In this document: positions 61,301 through 64,000 of the stretch, piece after piece | Layout of the letters: each line of letters begins with the position of its first letter | Numbering within the stretch: position 1 is the first letter of the stretch | Assembly: GCA_963681505.1 (NCBI GenBank) | Contig: OY811991.1 | Coordinates: forward strand, 4,278,387-4,342,386 | Direction: 5' to 3' | DNA length: 64,000 nucleotides | Source of the DNA: Eunapius fragilis | Taxonomy: Eukaryota > Porifera > Demospongiae > Spongillida > Spongillidae | The notes under the pieces: generated by a model | The model's input: only the letters and a program-made list of their open reading frames with translations | Databases searched by the model: none | Told to the model about the DNA's origin: nothing | Made by a program: the position numbers and the translations under genes

Positions 61301-63985
61301 GGGTAGTAAGACAGGTATTTAGCACTAAGCATATTAAAAAGTACATTGTAGATTTGGAAATTGCTAGCTCCACAAGCTTATGAACGATAGGTATTTGTCA
61401 GACGCATGGTGCGGGAATAGCCAAGTGAATGGACAAAATTTTGAAAACGCACAGTGTATTTTCGGTAAAAATGGCAAAACCAATTAGAGTAAAAACACTG
61501 CCATAGAATGTATATAGTAGCACACACATCATGCTTCAAAAAACATTCAAAAAAAGTTATACCTGTTGTACTTTTTTCTGTGACAATTAAATTCTCTACA
61601 TAATGTATTTTTAAGAACCGTATCTGTTTATTAGTATTGTGTAACCAAGGTGTGATTTAAAAAATAGACTGACAACTGGTAAATTTAGCACGATAGACAC
61701 ATCAAACAGCAGTAGAGAAATGGATGCCAAAAAACTGCATTTCAATTTATAATGAATTTTCAAATATTGGTCCTACGCGTACGACTTGGACCTGGAGAAT
61801 TAAGGTTAAAAATGATTGACAATTGGTAAATTCAGCAAGATAGAAACATCAAACAACAATAGAAAAATGGATGCCAAAAACCTGCATTTATATTGAGGAT
61901 TTGGTCCTTAGATAGGACTTGACTCTGGATTTAAAAGGTTAAGATGCAAAGTGAGGTCAACTGAGCAATGATGTGCCCTAAATACACATATTTGGTGCAA
62001 TTACTACAGGATTTACAGTTTTGAATAACCCTGTGGGTAAAAGAAAATTAGATCTGCATGCAAATGAGTGGCTCACATCAGTTAAAAGAGAAGAATTTGT
62101 CAAGCGGGAGATCAATAAATATCAAAATAGATCCTGCATTGTTTGTGATTGGATAACCTTTCTAAGCAATATTGGGCTTGCTTATAAATGAATAAACATG
62201 CATACAAGGGATTTTTAAAACACATACCACCCTACGCTCCTTACATTTTATCGCATTTTTTATTTCGCTTCAGATTCACGTGGGAGTTACACTGATCGAT
62301 TCCTCGCAGTGAAAGTAGCTAATGAAGACCCAAGTACGATCTGTCGACCCTCGCTAAAACCTTGAGCATGTCGTAACCTGGTAATAAAACCTACCACAAG
62401 AATCGTTGGAACTGCTGGGTTAAAAAGTGAGCTGCATCACCTCTAGGTTTTAGCGAGGGTCTACAGATTGGCTAATGAGTTACTTTCACTGCAAGGAATC
62501 GATCAGTGCGACTCCCACGTGAAACTGAAGCGAAACCAAAAAGATACGAAACTGTGATACTATGTAGACCCATACAGATGTATGTGTGGATGAGGAGGCT
62601 CATATTAGAGAAAGAGGATGGATCAATGCTATGTTGCATCCGTACTGTAGCTTACTTTACTAAGTGGCTTAATTAACACCTTGATGGTAAGATAGTCAAA
62701 TTTTCCCATAGAGATGTATGGGAGGTAATCTACGTTTCAAACGCATCCTAGACCCATACAGATGTACGTGTGGATGAGGAGGCTCATATTAGAAATAGAG
62801 CATAGATCACTGCTATCTTGCAGCTTACTCTACTAAGTGGCTTAATTAACACCTTGATGGTAAGATAGTCAAATTTTCCCATAGAGATGTATGGGAGGTA
62901 ATCTACGTTTCAAACGCATCCTAGACCCATACAGATGTACGTGTGGATGAGGAGGCTCATATTAGAAATAGAGCATAGATCACTGCTATTTTGCATCCAT
63001 ACTGTAGCTTACTCTACTAAGTGGCTTAATTAACACCTTGATGGTAAGATAGTAAAATTTCCCCATTGAGATGTATGAGAGGGAACCTACTTTTCAATTG
63101 CATCCTGGACCCATACAGATGTATGTGTGGATGAGGTGGCACTAAACAACTTGATGGTATGATAGTAAAATTTCCCCATAGAGATGTATGGGAGGGTACC
63201 TACTTAGTAGCGTAAGGTATAGGGGTGGTAACGCCTACGCCCTTATTTTAAAATCCCTCGTATCTTATTTCTCTTAAGTCAAATTCTATTTTAAAAGCAG
63301 ATTCGTAATCCTCTATTCAAGCTCTACAGTATTGAATGATGGAGTCCATACAGATTTTGTTGCCCCTCCCCCTCATATGCCTCAAAAAATTGGTAACTTC
63401 TCTTTTCAGGATTTGGTTTCTAAAAAATAGAATTTTTTTTACCTAAGTAGAAAATGTGTTCTTTTTCAGCTTGATGCAGTACACAGTTCACTGTATTATT
63501 TTGAAACCATCTTGCTTTTAAATGCTGCATGTATTTAATTTTGCCTACTGGATCACTGTAGGTGTAATATTCCAGTCATACTGATGGGAGAATCAGGCTG
63601 TGGAAAAACACGCCTTGTTCAATACATGTGCAACCTTGCATCCGAATGTATTGAAACTACTAATATGAAAATTTTGAAAGTACGTTCCTATTTTTGTATA
63701 TAAAAGTATGCATGAGAGCAGTTGGCACATATTTCTATACCTATACATACATGCAAAGGTCCATGGTGGCACAACTGAAGATGACATTGTACTCTTTGTC
63801 AGAGAAGCAGAAATGTTGGCAAAGAAAAACATTGAGTGTGGTTTGGACACTGTGGTCTTCTTTGATGAAGCCAACACTACAGAAGCCATAGGGCTTATCA
63901 AAGAGATCATGTGTGATGGAAGGATGAAGGGAAATCCAATATCTACCAATATCAAGTTCATTGCAGCCTGCAATCCATATAGAAG
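18985..63985 (+). CDS. RNF213: RNF213/mysterin-like giant AAA+ E3 ligase, N-terminal half (3'-partial)
   Basis: RNF213 is a giant ubiquitin ligase with a dynein-like AAA+ core. Placed exons: 18985-20143, 20219-20298, 21081-21588, 21664-21743, 21994-22064, 22141-22329, 22413-22630, 22694-23079, 23138-23373, 23427-23589, 25779-25962, 26020-26084, 41736-42036, 42108-42215, 42285-42407, 47404-47703, 47786-48372, 48434-48599, 48656-48879, 48943-49251, 49305-49738, 49793-49890, 49951-50025, 50363-50469, 57219-57357, 57504-57693, 57993-58042, 58153-58346, 58424-58540, 58606-58955, 58987-59158, 59217-59344, 59401-59901, 59968-60093, 63562-63679, 63759-63985. Phases agree except at two gaps (23590-25778 and 42408-47403), where a short exon is unresolved. 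An in-frame TGA directly precedes the chosen ATG. About 2830 codons are placed, in step with the position of the second Walker A in vertebrate RNF213. The RING and C-terminus lie beyond the window. Confidence 0.93.
20442..20567. mobile_element. Short hAT-like MITE (CAGTGGCGTA termini)
   Basis: This 126-bp element has termini cagtggcgtacccagg and the inverted complement ctctggatacgccactg. Flanks gcgcatg and acgcatg are a near-matching target duplication. It lies in the intron between RNF213 exons 2 and 3, among poly-G runs. The hAT assignment is based on terminal sequence only. Confidence 0.65.
21994..23079 (+). CDS. RNF213: RNF213 exons 5-8: CBM20-like domain
   Basis: Exons 21994-22064, 22141-22329, 22413-22630 and 22694-23079 encode a carbohydrate-binding-module-20-like segment. 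It contains VTFHVIVP, DLWGWDDY, LGQW, LPYKYVV and FEYLYGH, then an RCL-type strand (NNRCLVV) and a GGNYVQYD segment. This matches the order of motifs in the vertebrate RNF213 CBM20 region. In exon 6 only the acceptor at 22139-22140 gives an open frame; the later AG at about 22168 would give a stop. The domain is thought to help RNF213 associate with lipid droplets or glycogen; that role is from family knowledge. Confidence 0.88.
23138..26084 (+). CDS. RNF213: RNF213 exons 9-12: N-terminal arm
   Basis: Exons 23138-23373, 23427-23589, 25779-25962 and 26020-26084 encode helical arm sequence with recognisable RNF213 features, including WLHALPLAHLLCG and FEEYQKLLDLFQLDPLLLP. Exon 23427-23589 ends in phase 0, whereas 25779 needs two preceding bases, so a short exon is missing between them. 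A 17-bp candidate near 25396-25412 fits the phase but is too short to assert. The intervening intron holds a retroelement terminus fragment (23840-24615). Confidence 0.82.
23840..24615. mobile_element. Terminal-region remnant of the DIRS-like element
   Basis: The part at 23845-24125 matches the left end of the 29.6 kb DIRS-like element, including tgggtaagcatat, aaactagattgtccc, tatatataaa and cctattgac-aacctgaa. The part at 24455-24610 matches the right-end segment at about 33940-34080 (ccctt-gggcttct-ccctgaccaa). All coding sequence between the ends is absent. A direct duplication of the left unit occurs within 23865-23970. Confidence 0.7.
26085..29589. other. 5' part of the 15.7-kb RNF213 intron
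   Basis: This is AT-rich non-coding sequence. It contains a family A-like end (about 26237), a direct repeat pair (27609-27722 and 27901-28025), a fragment related to 34455-34545 between them, and a short C-rich region at 28488-28560. No RNF213 exon is needed here, because the flanking exons join in phase. Confidence 0.6.
27609..28025. repeat. Interrupted direct repeat around a transposon fragment
   Basis: Copies 27609-27722 and 27901-28025 share catgattatctgtt, gcaccattttatcaca and caaacattatgaactcctgc. Between them, 27735-27850 matches 34455-34545 (cataattgcagacaacctat and following), which is the 3' flank of the minus-strand transposon gene. The arrangement suggests a local duplication that includes a mobile fragment. 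Confidence 0.75.
31440..32133 (+). pseudogene. Reverse transcriptase of the DIRS-like element (frameshifted)
   Basis: The N-terminal part (31448-31845, with LHLSAPEGHNINDFI and LDLQAAFRMV) and the C-terminal part (31855-32133, with WRSKYYVDTCLPFGLRS and YLDDFLLLG) are in different frames. A frameshift therefore lies at about 31845-31860. The YLDD aspartates are present. The RT identity is secure; the subfamily is inferred from its tyrosine-recombinase context. Confidence 0.85.
32900..33833 (+). pseudogene. Tyrosine recombinase of the DIRS-like element (broken)
   Basis: Visible parts are a SAM-like N-terminal region (STYRARTRRYLSFC), the box with GFFGLLRVSEFT (catalytic Arg I), the box-II HSLWIG where family members have H-x-x-R, and, after a frame change near 33685, LGRWRSSVFTTYTQ with the GRW and terminal Tyr region. 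The second catalytic Arg appears as Trp (tgg), one transition away from cgg. Together with the frameshift this implies an inactive enzyme. Confidence 0.82.
34502..36531 (-). pseudogene. Transposon-derived multi-exon gene, decayed
   Basis: The segments resemble a repetitive protein family I recall from sponge, cnidarian and lancelet genomes; the family name is not certain. In order they are: an N-terminal coiled coil (36531-36217); FGVSDSFYHQLPM..LPRSHG; ITVGISGDGAKF; GNHTLAVVKGGEDYE; VTVNGVRFQIE (about 36140-35400); VTPYMHVMVYHTPN (34910); and GVEKHNDDAKRN with RWDAPADIMM (34740-34640). Introns with GT-AG ends are present (for example donor at 35400, and a 44-bp intron near 35575-35619). Three lesions are visible: an in-frame TGA after the coiled coil (about 36217), a frame change near 35925, and TAA replacing the residue after DDAKRN (34742-34744). 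It is antisense to RNF213. Confidence 0.65.
36532..39976. other. Central part of the large RNF213 intron
   Basis: Mostly non-coding sequence. It has an AT run at 36846-36862, a direct repeat pair (37541-37625 and 37696-37780), a G-rich tract at 37972-37996, and an unexplained 136-codon open frame at 38676-39086. No exon of a known family was recognised. Confidence 0.5.
37541..37780. repeat. Direct repeat pair, about 85 bp
   Basis: Copies at about 37541-37625 and 37696-37780 share ctagtgtttggataccattg plus tagar-tgc and gagrgacatgtg. They are separated by a short G-rich segment. Confidence 0.75.
39977..41159. mobile_element. Foldback element with 0.5-0.6 kb arms (family D)
   Basis: The left arm (39977 to about 40495) and right arm (about 40600 to 41159) are imperfect inverted complements, for example caatatttagtcacttgcag at the left and ctgcaagtgatctaaatatt at the right. 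The inner part of each arm reads, in opposite directions, as a Pro/Ala/Glu-rich peptide (QPAIDESPAA..QELLQAPAQEA at 40340-40420 plus; QPAVDESPAA..QELIQAPAQEA at 40770-40690 minus). It lies in the large RNF213 intron. Confidence 0.85.
41736..42407 (+). CDS. RNF213: RNF213 exons 13-15: arm region
   Basis: Exons 41736-42036, 42108-42215 and 42285-42407 have GT-AG borders. Exon 41736 starts with one base that completes the codon split at 26084 across the 15.7 kb intron. The encoded sequence is helical (FDKAIQESFSMLIEEINKTI; LWQEVLNVEMD; LKEKAKLKLVCYVDEL) and sits where vertebrate RNF213 has its weakly conserved arm. Residue-level conservation is low here, so assignment rests mainly on phase and order. 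Confidence 0.75.
42846..43214 (+). CDS. Unassigned open frame, 122 codons
   Basis: This ATG-initiated frame follows an AG at 42843-42844 and contains LFQGGMGVCIALFLHYLSQG, QALDYIEELAQNGSIRIGNL and FDELIEWDFWPCFIRI. Composition looks protein-like, but no family was recognised. As an internal exon it would need two bases from upstream, which the phase-0 end at 42407 does not supply. It ends about 25 bp before the giant inverted repeat. It could be an unplaced RNF213 exon, a captured gene fragment, or chance. Confidence 0.3.
   Translation: MNKPYLCMDSPYTKAATVLSSEDYYNDKLIMNVNDSELFQGGMGVCIALFLHYLSQGGKQALDYIEELAQNGSIRIGNLISRILVKKYPSRADSKYEVTFDELIEWDFWPCFIRISCEKDLC
43238..46402. mobile_element. Giant inverted repeat / foldback element, about 3.2 kb
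   Basis: The arms are about 1.5 kb each and centred near 44.82 kb. The left outer end (gctgagtctataataaggat) matches the complement of the right outer end near 46370. Matching inner landmarks are gggcaggcggtcattattat at 43308, the frame starting MARKDRFLVALGV (43839 plus, about 45840 minus), and the bases around the centre. The 16-bp palindrome atccttatttaaggat and variants recur in both arms. Arms differ by scattered substitutions and small indels. It lies in an RNF213 intron. Confidence 0.88.
43839..44174 (+). pseudogene. Conserved frame inside the left arm of the giant foldback
   Basis: An open frame beginning MARKDRFLVALGVKCTL and containing QSTLTYRPV is present. The inverted arm carries a diverged version on the minus strand (45627-46004) with MARKDRFLVALGVECTL and QSTLTYRPV. 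The two copies have different downstream reading. Its family is unknown. It may be a decayed element-encoded gene or captured sequence. Confidence 0.35.
46435..47113. mobile_element. Foldback element (family F)
   Basis: Outer ends tagagaaaatgtcgtatcg (46433) and cgacattttctcgtgaac (47102) are complementary. Inner pairs include ataccacaccatttctctat (46527) with atagagaaatggtgtggtat (47053), and agtcccaatcgcttc with gaagcgattgggattctcc. It lies directly downstream of the giant inverted repeat. Confidence 0.8.
47404..50469 (+). CDS. RNF213: RNF213 exons 16-24: arm and dynein-like linker region
   Basis: There are nine phase-consistent exons: 47404-47703, 47786-48372, 48434-48599, 48656-48879, 48943-49251, 49305-49738, 49793-49890, 49951-50025 and 50363-50469. 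They encode long helical sequence with motifs in RNF213 order: YTLDELRDLESRLILVTS, LVELHKSGNVSY, YELNYFTNAQLLAIRKE, ATLQHLRTTIG and SIYMEDPSSPLPTLEEVLLC. The latter closely matches the vertebrate segment before the first AAA+ module. Exon 47404 needs one base from an unresolved upstream exon. Confidence 0.88.
50938..51726. mobile_element. TTAA-flanked (piggyBac-like) MITE, copy 1
   Basis: The element is bounded by TTAA at 50938-50941 and 51723-51726. Termini are CCTTTAATCTCC and, inverted, CCTTAATTCTCC; a second inverted motif, cctacgcgtaggac, lies near both ends. It is about 789 bp with no coding capacity. A closely related copy is at 61013-61809. Confidence 0.85.
51727..53509. other. RNF213 intron segment without recognised feature
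   Basis: AT-rich intronic sequence between the TTAA MITE and the first non-LTR remnant. Short open frames on both strands lack family resemblance and splice support. Confidence 0.5.
53510..54270 (+). mobile_element. Non-LTR retroelement remnant, C-terminal region only
   Basis: Encoded fragments ISSPANRARLLSVSS, FSWLAVIPSRGLN and LEPEEFQVALK (53610-53742), then in changing frames a GCIPLAVETNGCWG-like and a KSHNKHISE..LNL-like tail, match the same segments of the copy at 55435-57036. Reverse transcriptase is absent. Several frameshifts are evident. Confidence 0.7.
55435..57036 (+). mobile_element. Non-LTR retroelement remnant with reverse transcriptase and C-terminal domain
   Basis: The RT part reads QQGDPLGSLFFALVLHR and AWYLDDGVLAG (about 55461-55605). 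After a frame change near 55610 come MGPSLGIFINLSKCEVF, LDILGAPIGDYIHC and YGGLGLRSLALHA (to 56104). The C-terminal region has FCPNTALDLLGHHAVIC, RPADVLVRDW, FDFTVSPPL, ELGWVCVPLAVETYGNWG and EIYSRLNLTLARSVVRAI (to 57035). In-frame stops at 56102 and 56405 plus frameshifts show it is inactive. It lies in the RNF213 intron 50470-57218, sense orientation. Confidence 0.8.
57219..58346 (+). CDS. RNF213: RNF213 exons 25-28: first canonical AAA+ module, Walker A
   Basis: Exons 57219-57357, 57504-57693, 57993-58042 and 58153-58346. The first encodes IFCLVHAEKLSYRVADNVLR and the second DYRLIVICG, both matching RNF213. The last carries the first Walker A, SGMGKS (58173-58190), followed by YIQR and FHFDVVPT. 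Exon 57993-58042 (RLCDVMKSTEHELACNK) is placed only by phase and uses a weak donor (gttgtc), so it is the least certain exon of this block. Confidence 0.85.
58424..59901 (+). CDS. RNF213: RNF213 exons 29-33: first AAA+ module, Walker B and linker
   Basis: Exons 58424-58540, 58606-58955, 58987-59158, 59217-59344 and 59401-59901. The first encodes LFSLLILKGLTDILGNTW and DIYIVEV, whose Glu aligns with the Walker B Glu of vertebrate RNF213. Later segments HCGLVDPSWSELDHFVNFL, CNEALVGDTLSGMKNFVVKF, SRDFATPSLQ and HPYLFFN..TVTFVGF are near-diagnostic. The last exon has a long, poorly conserved insertion rich in Ser, Gln and Arg (about 59490-59830). Confidence 0.9.
59968..63985 (+). CDS. RNF213: RNF213 exons 34-36: second AAA+ module
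   Basis: Exon 59968-60093 encodes YALTVDNVLKILAMQMRF. After a 3.5 kb intron, exon 63562-63679 encodes NIPVILMGESGCGKTRLVQY with Walker A GESGCGKT (63587-63610). Exon 63759-63985 encodes VHGGTTEDDI, the Walker B VVFFDEANTTEA, and the sensor-like IAACNPYR. A donor gtgcag follows in phase at 63986. All ATPase residues look intact, so the module is predicted to bind and hydrolyse ATP. Confidence 0.93.
60377..61942. mobile_element. TTAA MITE, older outer copy interrupted by a younger one
   Basis: The left part (about 60377-61012) aligns with the first three quarters of copy 50938-51726, and the right part (61810-61942) aligns with the last portion. The join is interrupted by a complete copy at 61013-61809. 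The outer copy is more diverged (for example the left end reads tttaatctacagacgttc). Confidence 0.8.
61013..61809. mobile_element. TTAA MITE, nested younger copy
   Basis: It is bounded by TTAA at 61013-61016 and 61806-61809 and is highly similar over its length to 50938-51726. Inserted inside the outer copy 60377-61942, the flanking outer sequence resumes directly (…gggctgatt / aatgattgacaattgg). Confidence 0.85.
62262..62535. mobile_element. Foldback MITE, about 274 bp
   Basis: Ends tttcgcttcagattcacgtg and cacgtgaaactgaagcgaaa are inverted complements. The arms extend through gggagttacactgatcgatt and the cctcgctaaaaccttgag / ctctaggttttagcgagg pair. The central loop is about 62365-62435. 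It lies in an RNF213 intron. Confidence 0.85.
62566..63205. repeat. Tandem array of about 180-bp units
   Basis: Three full units and a partial fourth begin at about 62566, 62750, 62923 and 63108 with gacccatacagatgtaygtg. Each contains ggatgaggaggctcatatta, cttaattaacaccttgatgg and cccatagagatgtatgggag. Unit length varies from 173 to 185 bp. Confidence 0.88.
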
Positions 63986-64000
63986 GTGCAGCATTACTAT

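Overview
This is a nuclear genomic window from a metazoan, most likely a sponge or another early-branching marine invertebrate. The evidence is spliced genes with GT-AG introns that preserve reading phase, animal orthologues (NADPH-cytochrome P450 reductase, RAD1, RNF213), DIRS-like and non-LTR retroelements, many MITEs and foldback elements, and long homopolymeric G/C tracts. The phylum is an inference. Nothing bacterial, plastid or viral was seen.

Layout. Positions 1-5301 (+) hold the 3' end of a large open exon encoding a low-complexity protein with two in-frame tandem repeat blocks and an RG-containing C-terminus. Positions 5302-6390 are a spacer with one MITE. Positions 6391-12374 (-) hold a complete 12-exon POR gene (2049 bp CDS, 682 aa). 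Its start codon lies only 95 bp from that of a complete 8-exon RAD1 gene on the opposite strand (12470-17407, 840 bp CDS, 279 aa), so the two form a head-to-head pair. The RAD1 terminal exon is only 30 bp long and sits behind a 3.0 kb intron full of foldback elements.

From 18985 to beyond the window end runs one gene: the N-terminal half of an RNF213 (mysterin) orthologue. About 36 phase-consistent exons (about 8.5 kb, about 2830 codons) could be placed. They cover a disordered N-terminus with a tandemly duplicated exon pair, a CBM20-like domain, the helical arm, and two AAA+ modules with intact Walker A motifs. One or two short exons remain unresolved, near 23.6-25.8 kb and 42.4-47.4 kb.

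The RNF213 introns carry most of the repeats. The 15.7 kb intron 26085-41735 holds a decayed DIRS/Ngaro-like tyrosine-recombinase retrotransposon (about 29.6-34.2 kb), a broken antisense transposon-derived gene (34.5-36.5 kb) and a 1.2 kb foldback. The intron 42408-47403 holds a 3.2 kb giant inverted repeat and a second foldback. The intron 50470-57218 holds a TTAA-flanked MITE and two non-LTR remnants. The intron 60094-63561 holds a nested pair of the same TTAA MITE, another foldback and a tandem array of about 180 bp units.

Functionally the genes are unrelated neighbours: microsomal electron transfer (POR), DNA-damage checkpoint clamp (RAD1), and a giant AAA+ E3 ubiquitin ligase (RNF213). 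The clearest unusual features are the exon-pair duplication in RNF213, the short bidirectional POR/RAD1 promoter, the nested TTAA insertion and the concentration of large palindromes inside introns.
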